A stretch of DNA of 13,129 bases from Cloacimonetes bacterium UBA4175 (lineage in GTDB: Bacteria > Cloacimonadota > Cloacimonadia > Cloacimonadales > Cloacimonadaceae). Location: contig DFUX01000009.1 in the NCBI GenBank assembly GCA_002379855.1, positions 1 through 13,129 of the forward strand, in the 5' to 3' direction. Positions 7,222-13,129 of the stretch are shown piece after piece. The notes under the pieces are model-generated. The model was not told the origin of the DNA. It did not search any database and was given only the letters and a program-made list of their open reading frames with translations. How positions within the stretch are numbered: position 1 is the stretch's first letter; each line of letters begins with the position of its first letter. Position numbers and translations under genes: made by a program.

Positions 7222-7256
7222 GTGGAAAGGTGTTTTGAGGTGGAAAGGTGGAAAGG
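7222..7256. repeat. GGTGGAAA purine tract
   Basis: GTGGAAAGGTG (7222-7232) and AGGTGGAAAGGTGGAAAGG (7238-7256) form an 8-bp-unit repeat. The 19 bp at 7238-7256 are the exact reverse complement of 471-489. A shorter relative, GGAAAGGTGG, lies at 7650-7659. Each intergenic region next to a peptidase gene end contains such a tract. Confidence 0.75.
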
Positions 7257-7288
7257 TTCCCCCGAAACAAGTCCACCAGGCTATATAC

Positions 7289-7371
7289 TGTGTCATCACG
7301 GGCTGTCGGGGGACCCGCCAAAGCGCATAGCGGTTTGGTGGGGTGACTTGACCCGTGATCCAGTCTTTTAG
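7289..7371 (-). repeat. Expanded GGATCACGGG/CCCGTGAT palindromic element (copy B)
   Basis: On the minus strand this reads CTAAAAGACTGG then ATCACGGGTC (7371-7350) and ends GCCCGTGATGACACA (7303-7289), matching copy A at 346-385 in both arms. The stem ATCACGGG/CCCGTGAT differs from copy A by a paired change that keeps the stem. Between the arms lie 46 bp instead of 3. They hold a second hairpin at 7314-7342, with arms CCCGCCAAA and TTTGGTGGG (one G-T pair), then one G-G mismatch, CGC/GCG and an ATA loop. Read on the plus strand it could help end transcription of the M6 gene about 190 bp upstream, though only TTTT follows the stem. Confidence 0.85.
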
Positions 7372-7385
7372 AAAAAACTGTAGTA

Positions 7386-7710
7386 AGGTGAAATGAAATC
7401 CAGTTGTAATAATGCAAGCTAAACAGTATTATTCCAGAAAGGCGATATATCTGCGACACACGGGCCAAAAGCCGGATTCCCCTCCTCTCTCCTATATCGC
7501 TATCATTTTGCCCCGCAAAGCGTTAGCCCATCATCCTTAGGTCATCCTTATAAATTATAAGGTTGACCCCAGGAAGACCCAGGCAGGAACCCGGGAATCA
7601 AATGAGGGCAATCCCCCTCCATAATATATAGGTGCTACGATCACGCCGCGGAAAGGTGGATAGGTGAAATGGTGAAAAAAAGAGATGCAGTTGCAATAAT
7701 GCAAGCTAAA
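7386..7710. repeat. Direct repeat pair (7386-7423 and 7662-7710)
   Basis: AGGTGAAATG at 7386-7395 and 7662-7671 is followed in each case by CAGTTG(T/C) and AATAATGCAAGCTAAA, at 7401-7423 and 7688-7710. These last 23 bp differ at one position. The spacing between the two parts is 5 bp in the first copy and 16 bp in the second. The dispersed element at 7534-7639 lies between the copies. Confidence 0.85.
7534..7639 (+). repeat. Dispersed intergenic element, copy 1 (about 106 bp)
   Basis: Conserved blocks in order are TCCTTAGGTCATCC, a 27-nt hairpin (7541-7567), GGAAGACCCAG, CCCGGGA followed by CAAATGAGGGC, and ATAATATATAGGTGCTACG at the end. An inverted copy lies at 13003-13129. In this copy the hairpin pairs GTCATCCTTATA with TATAAGGTTGAC around AAT, with one mismatch. 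The first nine bases TCATCCTTA (7531-7539) are repeated at 7542-7550. No open frame of note crosses it. It follows the end of the minus-strand operon. Its function is unknown; a mobile non-autonomous element or a structured RNA are both possible. Confidence 0.8.
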
Positions 7711-7766
7711 TTGTATCAATCAGCGGTCAATGAGTCATGAGCATAGGGGGAGCGCCTGGCAAATGC

Positions 7767-8342
7767 TCAATATTTCAGCGTGAAGGCGTAACGGTAGCCC
7801 AGCGAGACAGTGAAGCGGCTCACCTTGCCGAAGGAGTAGCCCTGATCCTCCAGTTCCTCCTGGCGCTTGAAACGTCCCGAGGTGAGTACATAGAGCAGGC
7901 TGGCGTCGAAGCCGTGCTTTTTGCTCTTGCCAAACATATACTGCGAGCCTACCCCGAGGGTGAAACCGCCGAAAGACTCGCGGATGTCCTCCTCCGGTTC
8001 CCGATCCACATAGATGATGCCGTTGAGACCGTAGAGCAGCAGCAGTTGCGGATGCCAGTTCTTGTCGGGCTTGCCGTGGAAGTATTTCACCCCGATCGCG
8101 TAGCCCGGCGAATATCCGTAGGCTTCATCTGACGTGGAATAGGCAAAGGCGCCAAAGCCGGCTGTGATGCCCAGATTGTCCAGCAGCCGGTAATCCGCGC
8201 TCGCGCCCAAGCCCCCGTAGGGCAGTCCATAGCCGAGCCCCAGGCTGCCTTTTTTGCTACCGCCAAAGCCTGGCATCTGAGCCTGCAAAGCCAGGCAGGC
8301 AAACAACACCATTGAAGCCAATAAAACTGATTTTATATTCAT
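7767..8342 (-). CDS. Small outer-membrane beta-barrel-like protein
   Basis: A 191-residue exported protein, last gene of the operon. The start at 8342 has GGGAG 6-7 nt upstream and lies 18 bp after the dprA stop. Residues 1-22 are a signal peptide (LLASMVLFACLALQAQ). The mature part is rich in Gly and aromatic residues with alternating patterns (GLGYGLPYGGLGASADYRL, FGGFTLGVGSQYMFG, SLGYRYAFTLKY), as in 8-stranded outer-membrane barrels. It ends with an aromatic Tyr, as many barrel proteins do. I do not recognise a specific family. It could instead be a periplasmic beta-sandwich protein, but the repeated amphipathic strands favour a barrel. Confidence 0.8.
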   Translation of the reverse strand: MNIKSVLLASMVLFACLALQAQMPGFGGSKKGSLGLGYGLPYGGLGASADYRLLDNLGITAGFGAFAYSTSDEAYGYSPGYAIGVKYFHGKPDKNWHPQLLLLYGLNGIIYVDREPEEDIRESFGGFTLGVGSQYMFGKSKKHGFDASLLYVLTSGRFKRQEELEDQGYSFGKVSRFTVSLGYRYAFTLKY

Positions 8343-8360
8343 GTAAGTCTCCCAATATGT

Positions 8361-9449
8361 TCAGGCCAGCACAAAGCTATTGCCTCCGGAGCGGCAGATG
8401 CAGCCCTTGAGTTCCAGGTTGAGAAGCAGGGTGGAAAGCTTGCCGAAGCCGTGTCCGGTCGCCAGCAGAAGTTCATCGAAGCTCAATTCCCTCTGCCGGT
8501 CGCGAAAGAGGTCATAGACCGCCTGTTCGTCTTCGGACAGCTCGGGCACCACTTCCATCTGGGCGCTTTCCGCCTGATCCAGCCCCAGGGCGTCCAGGAT
8601 GTCCTCCGGGCAAGTTACGCACTGCGCGCCGTTCTTGATCAGATAGTTGGGGCCTTGCGAGTTGGGATGGGTGATCTCGCCGGGCAGGGCCAGCACATCG
8701 CGGTTTTGATCCAGCGCGTATTTGGCGGTAAGCATGGCTCCGCTGGAGAGGGGGCCTTCCACGATGAAGACCTTTTGGGAAAGCGCGGAGATGATGCGGT
8801 TGCGGGCGGGAAAGTTCCAGGGATCGGGCCTGGAGCCGGGATCATACTCCGAAACCAGCGCGCCGTTGGCGACAATCTTTTCCGCCAGTTCGTAGTTTTG
8901 GGAGGGATAGACGCGGTCCACTCCGCAGCCCAGCACCGCGATCGTGGGACATCCGGCTTGCACCGCGGCCTGGTGCGCCGCGCTGTCGATGCCCAAAGCC
9001 AGTCCGCTCACGATGGTCACCTGCTGCCTGCAAACCGGTTCCAGCAGCCTGGCGCAGCAGTTGCGCCCATAGGCTGTGGCTTTGCGGGTGCCGACCACCC
9101 CCAGGCAAATCCTTTGCAGCGCCGCGGGCAGGTCACCCCGGTAGTAGAGCAGCAGCGGCGGGCCCACGATCTCGCGCAGCCAGGGCGGATAAGCCTCGTC
9201 CGTATAGGTCATGATGCCGATGTCGTAATGCTGGTAAAGCTTGGCGATCTGGGGAAAGTTCTCCGGCAGGACGCCCTGGCTCAGATGCAGCCTGTCCTCC
9301 TCATCCAGCCAGGATTCCCGGTAGAGTGGATGCTCCGGCTGTCCCACAAATTCCAGCGGATCGGGATATTTCTCCAACAGGTCAATGCTCCCCTTCAGCT
9401 TGAGCCGGGGGGATGATTTGAGGCACAGCCAGGCCTGGAGCCGCTCCAT
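8361..9449 (-). CDS. dprA: DNA-processing protein DprA (Smf)
   Basis: A 362-residue cytoplasmic protein that binds single-stranded DNA and loads RecA during uptake of transforming DNA. An N-terminal helical region is followed by the Rossmann-like DprA domain (about 75-290). Motifs seen are VGTRKATAYG (119-128), SGLALGIDSAAHQAA (148-162), LGCGVDRVYPSQN (173-185), FPARNRIIS (213-221), EGPLSSGAMLTAKYAL (231-246) and ALPGE near 254. The C-terminal 55 residues fit the DprA winged-helix domain. Its ATG overlaps the obg stop by one base (TGATG), so translation is probably coupled. No competence pilus genes are visible, so active transformation cannot be inferred from this window. Confidence 0.95.
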   Translation of the reverse strand: MERLQAWLCLKSSPRLKLKGSIDLLEKYPDPLEFVGQPEHPLYRESWLDEEDRLHLSQGVLPENFPQIAKLYQHYDIGIMTYTDEAYPPWLREIVGPPLLLYYRGDLPAALQRICLGVVGTRKATAYGRNCCARLLEPVCRQQVTIVSGLALGIDSAAHQAAVQAGCPTIAVLGCGVDRVYPSQNYELAEKIVANGALVSEYDPGSRPDPWNFPARNRIISALSQKVFIVEGPLSSGAMLTAKYALDQNRDVLALPGEITHPNSQGPNYLIKNGAQCVTCPEDILDALGLDQAESAQMEVVPELSEDEQAVYDLFRDRQRELSFDELLLATGHGFGKLSTLLLNLELKGCICRSGGNSFVLA

Positions 9450-10459
9450 CAGTTTTCCTGCAGCATCTTGAAAAGCTTGAATTTCAGTTCCTCCAGATTC
9501 ACGTGCCCCACCGATGACACCGGCAGCGCCGTGACCCCAAACTCTTTCTGGAACTGCGTGTCTATCTCCGCCAGCCGTTCCGCCCGCTGTTCCTCGTCCA
9601 GGGTGTCCAGCTTGGAGATCACCAGCAGCCAGGGTTTTTTGTCCATGAAAGAATCGTAGAGGAAAAGCTCGGAACGCAGGATACGGAAGGCTTCCACCGG
9701 ATCGGGGGTGTTGATGTCGATCAAAAAGAGCAGGATGCTGGTGCGCTGGATATGGCGCAGAAACTGGTGTCCCAGGCCCTTGCCCTGATGCGCGCCTTCA
9801 ATGATGCCCGGGATGTCCGCCATCACAAAGGACTGGTAGTCGCTAACCTTCACCACGCCGAGCATGGGCTCCAGGGTGGTAAACTCATAGTCCGCGATCT
9901 TGGGGCGCGCGGCGGAAAGCACGCTGAGCAGGGTGGATTTGCCCGCGTTGGGAAAGCCCACCAGCCCGACGTCCGCCATCAGCTTGAGCACAAGCTCCAG
10001 CTCGATCTCCTCGGTCAGCCGTCCGGGAGTGGCGTGGCGGGGAGCCTGGTTGATGGGGGTGGCAAAGTTGCAGTTTCCCTTGCCTCCGCGTCCTCCCTTG
10101 GAGAGGATCACCTGTTCGTTGTGGGCGGTGATGTCCGCCAGTTTGACGCGGCGCCCGTCTTCGCCGATGCGGAATACCTCGGTGCCCAGCGGCAGGCGCA
10201 AAAAGACGTCCTCTCCGCTGCCGCCGGTCTTGCGGGCTTTGGCTCCCGCTTTTCCGTTTCCGGCCTTGAAAAGCTTGTTGTAGCGGTAGTCCAGCAGGGT
10301 ATTCACATTCTCGTCGCCCAATGCGACCACGTTTCCGCCCCTGCCTCCGTCGCCGCCGTCAGGCCCCCCTTTGGGGATGAATTTCTCCCGCCGGAAGCTG
10401 ACCACCCCGTCGCCTCCGTTACCGGCTTTAACCCGCACCCTGGCGTAATCTATGAACAT
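9449..10459 (-). CDS. obg: Ribosome-assembly GTPase Obg (CgtA)
   Basis: A 336-residue essential-type GTPase acting in 50S subunit maturation and stress signalling. The glycine-rich Obg fold occupies residues 1-158 (NGGDGVVSFRREKFIPKGG, GGRGGKGN). The GTPase domain shows G1 GFPNAGKST (168-176), FTTLEP for G2, G3 DIPG (215-218), G4 SKLD (282-285) and G5 SSV (315-317). Ser in place of Asn in G4, and SSV in G5, resemble Obg of Bacteroidetes as I recall them, which supports an FCB origin. There is no C-terminal extension, so this is the short form. It starts 10 bp after the upstream gene with a weak AAAGG ribosome site and overlaps dprA by one base. Confidence 0.96.
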   Translation of the reverse strand: MFIDYARVRVKAGNGGDGVVSFRREKFIPKGGPDGGDGGRGGNVVALGDENVNTLLDYRYNKLFKAGNGKAGAKARKTGGSGEDVFLRLPLGTEVFRIGEDGRRVKLADITAHNEQVILSKGGRGGKGNCNFATPINQAPRHATPGRLTEEIELELVLKLMADVGLVGFPNAGKSTLLSVLSAARPKIADYEFTTLEPMLGVVKVSDYQSFVMADIPGIIEGAHQGKGLGHQFLRHIQRTSILLFLIDINTPDPVEAFRILRSELFLYDSFMDKKPWLLVISKLDTLDEEQRAERLAEIDTQFQKEFGVTALPVSSVGHVNLEELKFKLFKMLQEN

Positions 10460-10469
10460 GCAAAGCCTT

Positions 10470-11942
10470 TTATTTTTGGATGATGAACCGCTGTTCGCGC
10501 AGCGAATTCCCCTGCGAAATCCGCAGCAGATAAAGACCGCTGCCCAGGCGCCGGCCGTTCAGACGGCCGTCCCAAGTCAGTTCCAGACGGGGCGAATTGC
10601 ATTCCCGGGAAACGATGCTACCCAGGTTCTGGCCGCGCAGGTTGAAAACTTCCAGCTTCAGCAGGCCCTTGCCAAGCCCATCCAGCGACAGTCGCCAGGG
10701 AGCTTCAGAAGATCGCAACGGATTGGGCATGCGGCAGTTCAGCGCGGCGGGCACCGTGCCGGGATCGGAGTTTGAGACCCATTCCCAAGGGATGGTGACC
10801 AGATCGATGTCGTTGTCGCTCACCCGCAATTCGCCCTGCTTGGGAATGGGGCTGATCAGAGCGCTGTAACTAACGCTTTGCGAGTAGTCCAGGCTGAGGG
10901 GCTGGGGCGAAAAGCTGTTGCCGCCCGCGTCCACAAACTCCATGGTGAGGGGGAAGTCACCCTCGGCATCCAGATAGTCAAAAGTGAGCAGTCCGCTGTG
11001 TTGGTTCAGGCTAAGGTTGGATATCTGCGGCAGGCTGTTCGCCATTGCCAGATAGCGGTGGTCGTCAAAGTATGCCAGCGCCGTGCCCGCATAGTCTCCA
11101 AAGCCAAACTCCGGTGTGCCGCTGCCCAGATCGACGGTCACCCGCATCGTGGCGCCAACGAAGAGCAGGGTGCCCGACGCGCTGGGCCAGCCGCCGAAAT
11201 CCGGATCATTCGCCAGATCCTGGATATTGCACGCCAGCCAGAGTTTGCTGCCGGATACGGTGGATTGCACCGTTCCGAGCTGGGCGAACTCCGGAACCAT
11301 GCCTTCCCCGATGCCCAGTTTGTAGAGTCCGGAGGGCAGCAGCAGAGGGATACCGCCATAGACCATAGCGTAAGCCACGCTGTCCGCCACGGTTTCCGGG
11401 TTAAATATCATCATCATGTAGATGTTGTAGGAGGTAAGGCTGTTCATGGTGGGAAAGCTGCCTGACACGTTGGCGAGGGTGGCATAGAGCTTGTTTTCGG
11501 AGGCTCCGAGCCAGGTGTCGGTGAGATCCAGCATGGGCGCGTAGATCGTCACGGAATCGCCCACGGCGTCAGATGAGATCAGCCCCAACTGCCCCAGGGC
11601 GGGGGGAAAGGCGTCGGAATCCAGCCTGGGCGCGTGCATCATGGTGAGGCTTTGGCCCAATTCCTCAACCTGCATGCGCAGCCGGTACTTGAGCTGCTGT
11701 CCAAACTGGAAGGGGATCAAAGCCTGCTGGGTGCCGGTGCTGATCTGTTCGGAAGTGGCTTGCTGCCAGTCCGCTCCGGCGTTGGAATAGTAGCATTCGA
11801 TGGCGTCCAATCCTTCCCAACGCAGGCGGATATTGCCATCCGCGCAGCGCGAGCTGTGGCGCATAAAGAAAGGGTCTATCAGTTGGGCGGGCAGCAGTGA
11901 CGCCAGCAGAAGCAGCGCGATAAGTGCGGCCAGTCTATTCAT
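10470..11942 (-). CDS. Secreted protein with T9SS/FlgD-like C-terminal domain
   Basis: A 490-residue exported protein of unknown function. The ATG at 11942 has GGAGG 6 nt upstream, within the end of the preceding gene, which it overlaps by 8 bp. Residues 1-19 are a signal peptide. Residues 35-95 look FnIII-like (GNIRLRWEGLDAIECYYS). About 120-300 is a beta-rich domain I do not recognise, and about 303-385 looks like another beta-sandwich. The last 88 residues (CRMPNPLRSS, LKLEVFNLRGQ, LTWDGRLNGRRLGSGLYLLRI, ending RFIIQK) match the Ig-like C-terminal domain shared by FlgD-like and T9SS type A sorting signals. This suggests export to the surface or outside by a type IX-like route. It is the only protein in the window with such a tail. 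Confidence 0.88.
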   Translation of the reverse strand: MNRLAALIALLLLASLLPAQLIDPFFMRHSSRCADGNIRLRWEGLDAIECYYSNAGADWQQATSEQISTGTQQALIPFQFGQQLKYRLRMQVEELGQSLTMMHAPRLDSDAFPPALGQLGLISSDAVGDSVTIYAPMLDLTDTWLGASENKLYATLANVSGSFPTMNSLTSYNIYMMMIFNPETVADSVAYAMVYGGIPLLLPSGLYKLGIGEGMVPEFAQLGTVQSTVSGSKLWLACNIQDLANDPDFGGWPSASGTLLFVGATMRVTVDLGSGTPEFGFGDYAGTALAYFDDHRYLAMANSLPQISNLSLNQHSGLLTFDYLDAEGDFPLTMEFVDAGGNSFSPQPLSLDYSQSVSYSALISPIPKQGELRVSDNDIDLVTIPWEWVSNSDPGTVPAALNCRMPNPLRSSEAPWRLSLDGLGKGLLKLEVFNLRGQNLGSIVSRECNSPRLELTWDGRLNGRRLGSGLYLLRISQGNSLREQRFIIQK

Positions 11943-12918
11943 ATTCTTCCTCCATTAAGTCAAGGATTTCCTGCTGGGCAGCCCGGATCAGGTCCAATTG
12001 CCGTTTGAAGCTGCCCCAGGGGGTGTCGTTGGGTTCCGTGTAGCTTTCCGGGGCGGTGGTGAAGGCGGGAAACTGTTGCCGCGTAAAGTCTTTTACCTCT
12101 TCAGGCAAGTCCTGGAAACCTCCCGCCAGCTTGCTGCCGCGGCAGACCAGAATCACGTTGCCGGGAGCGTCGCCCATCTCCATAAAGGGTAGCCAGGGTA
12201 GGACTTCCGTGAAGGTGAAGATGGCTGGAACGCTGTCCAGGCGGACATCATCCAGGTCGCTTTGTTCCACGATATATTGGGTGAATTCGCCTGCCTGGAA
12301 GGTATCGCTCTGCGAGTTGTGGGGATAGTCGCGGCGCGGCAGGGGGCTGGGATAATTGGGGAAAAGCTCGCGGTGCCAGACCACCTGCTTGCCCAGGCGC
12401 TGGGAGGGCAGGATCATGGGCAGCAGCGACCGCTCCTCTTCGGGAAACACCAGCCTCTGGTTTACGGGATCCAGTCCCAGGTGGAGCGCCTGAACGTCTT
12501 TGTTGGTGTAGGGATTGCGCCATTTGTTCAGGATTTCGCCCGTGCGGTGGTCCTGCCACAATAGCAGTTCTTTTTCCAGCAGATAGGGGCCATCCTCGCC
12601 ATCCCACATCACTCTCCCGATGGTAAAACCTTCCACGGCAAAGAGTTCCCTTCGCTTGTCCCCGGGCGTTACGCCATAGGCCATGCCCGAAAAATGAAAC
12701 ACGGTTTCCCTTCCCTTCAGGTCTGCCCGCACCCGCAGATAATTGTCCAGATGGCTGAAGCAGCGTACGCCGGGGCCTGCGTCCACCGTCTCAACGCCAC
12801 TATTGGCGGAGTCCGCCTTGCCGCCTTGCCGCGGAGTCCGTCCCGCGTCTGAAATCTGGCCCTGCAGTAAAGCCAGCGCGGCCAGCATGGCCAGGATCGA
12901 GGCAATTTTGTTGCGCAT
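11935..12918 (-). CDS. Secreted DUF1838-like protein
   Basis: A 327-residue exported protein, first gene of the operon. The ATG at 12918 is chosen because GGAGG lies 4 nt upstream and the signal peptide (MRNKIASILAMLAALALLQG) starts there; a further ATG at 12945 would add nine residues before it. After a low-complexity linker to about residue 50, the remainder resembles the uncharacterised DUF1838 family. Key stretches are NYLRVRADLKGRETVFHFSG (59-78), a VEGFTIGRV segment near 95, GEILNKWRNPYTNKDV (127-142) and, near the C-terminus, NDTPWGSFKRQL (297-308). The family has no known activity. There is no lipobox Cys and no sorting domain, so a periplasmic location is likely. The family call is from memory of its conserved words. 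Confidence 0.8.
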   Translation of the reverse strand: MRNKIASILAMLAALALLQGQISDAGRTPRQGGKADSANSGVETVDAGPGVRCFSHLDNYLRVRADLKGRETVFHFSGMAYGVTPGDKRRELFAVEGFTIGRVMWDGEDGPYLLEKELLLWQDHRTGEILNKWRNPYTNKDVQALHLGLDPVNQRLVFPEEERSLLPMILPSQRLGKQVVWHRELFPNYPSPLPRRDYPHNSQSDTFQAGEFTQYIVEQSDLDDVRLDSVPAIFTFTEVLPWLPFMEMGDAPGNVILVCRGSKLAGGFQDLPEEVKDFTRQQFPAFTTAPESYTEPNDTPWGSFKRQLDLIRAAQQEILDLMEEEYE

Positions 12919-12976
12919 TTCACCTCCACTCCCTTTGGGGAGCATGTAAAAGCAAAAGAAAGCGCCTGTCCATTTG

Positions 12977-12982
12977 TGTCAA
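12977..12982 (-). promoter_or_regulatory. Possible -35 element of the five-gene operon
   Basis: A canonical TTGACA (minus strand) lies between the dispersed repeat and the first gene of the operon, 58 bp before its ATG. A convincing -10 hexamer at 16-18 bp is not visible (TCTTTT at 17 bp). The gap 12919-13002 is otherwise without features. Confidence 0.25.
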
Positions 12983-13002
12983 GTTTGTTTTGCCCTTTCC
13001 GG

Positions 13003-13129
13003 CGTAGCACCTATATATTATGGGGATGAAGTTACGCTTGGGATGGATGGAGGGCCCTCATTTGCATCCCGGGCTCCGGACTGGGTCTTCCGGCAGTCAT
13101 CCTTAACCCGGTGAGGGATGACCTAAGGA
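13003..13129 (-). repeat. Dispersed intergenic element, copy 2 (about 127 bp, may run off the window)
   Basis: Read on the minus strand, this copy has the same ordered blocks as 7534-7639: TCCTTAGGTCATCC, a 27-nt hairpin (13096-13122), GGAAGACCCAG, CCCGGGATGCAAATGAGGGC and ATAATATATAGGTGCTACG. It is about 21 bp longer, between GAGGGC and CCATAATA. Its hairpin keeps the GTCATCC/GGATGAC arms and the same total length, but 13 central bases differ. It lies just upstream of the operon promoter region, inverted relative to copy 1. Confidence 0.8.

Larger units (their letters stand above)
7110..7766. other. Repeat-rich gap between convergent genes
   Basis: This 657-bp gap separates the stop of the M6 gene (plus) from the stop of the barrel gene (minus). 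Apart from the repeats listed separately, it holds an 8-bp inverted repeat GCGATATA/TATATCGC (7442-7449, 7493-7500) and a 6-bp inverted repeat GAGCAT/ATGCTC (7739-7744, 7763-7768) overlapping the barrel gene stop. No strong intrinsic terminator with a T run and no gene was found. Base composition is visibly more AT-rich than the genes. Confidence 0.7.

Noticed and set aside
547..7369. Composite transposon with inverted ends carrying both peptidases
   Set aside because: The 22-bp arms are inverted, but the neighbouring 19-bp tracts are not in mirror order, there is no transposase, and the arms belong to a family with other local copies.
8451..9416. 321-residue open frame opposite dprA
   Set aside because: Shadow of dprA, whose motifs are unmistakable on the other strand.

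Overview
The window suggests a GC-moderate (estimated by eye, high 50s %) bacterium of the FCB superphylum, most likely Cloacimonadota (WWE1) or a near relative. The reasons are two large secreted multidomain peptidases of the gingipain-like C25 and immune-inhibitor-A-like M6 types, a secreted protein with a T9SS/FlgD-like C-terminal domain, an Obg with Bacteroidetes-like G4/G5 motifs, and intergenic DNA packed with short palindromes and oligomer repeats. The assignment is inference from protein style; no marker gene proves it.

Layout. (1) Positions 1-564 hold no convincing gene. They are a mosaic of short repeats: a direct repeat of about 28 bp bracketing four consecutive hairpins, 16-mer and 9-mer oligomer repeats, a GGATCCCGGG palindrome and pyrimidine-rich CCTTTCCA tracts. 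(2) 565-7109 is a divergent pair of secreted peptidases (C25 on minus, M6 on plus). They share a 236-bp intergenic region with one promoter-like box, TTGACRGATATCT, in each direction. (3) 7110-7766 is a second repeat-rich gap between convergent genes. It holds an expanded copy of the palindrome seen at 346-393, a pair of direct repeats, and a dispersed element of about 106 bp. (4) 7767-12918 is a compact five-gene minus-strand operon. In transcription order it encodes a secreted DUF1838-like protein, a secreted protein with a T9SS/FlgD-like C-terminal domain, obg, dprA and a small outer-membrane beta-barrel. Its genes are 10-18 bp apart or overlap. (5) 13003-13129 is an inverted copy of the dispersed element at 7534-7639, so the operon lies between the two inverted copies.

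How it works together. The two peptidases probably digest extracellular protein and may be co-regulated through the paired promoter boxes. The operon couples housekeeping functions (ribosome-associated GTPase Obg, DNA-processing protein DprA) with envelope and secreted proteins of unknown role. No phage, CRISPR, tRNA, rRNA, transposase or defence genes were seen. The most unusual content is the intergenic repeat architecture. Two palindrome copies show a compensatory base-pair change, and two copies of another element keep hairpin arms and length while the centre differs.
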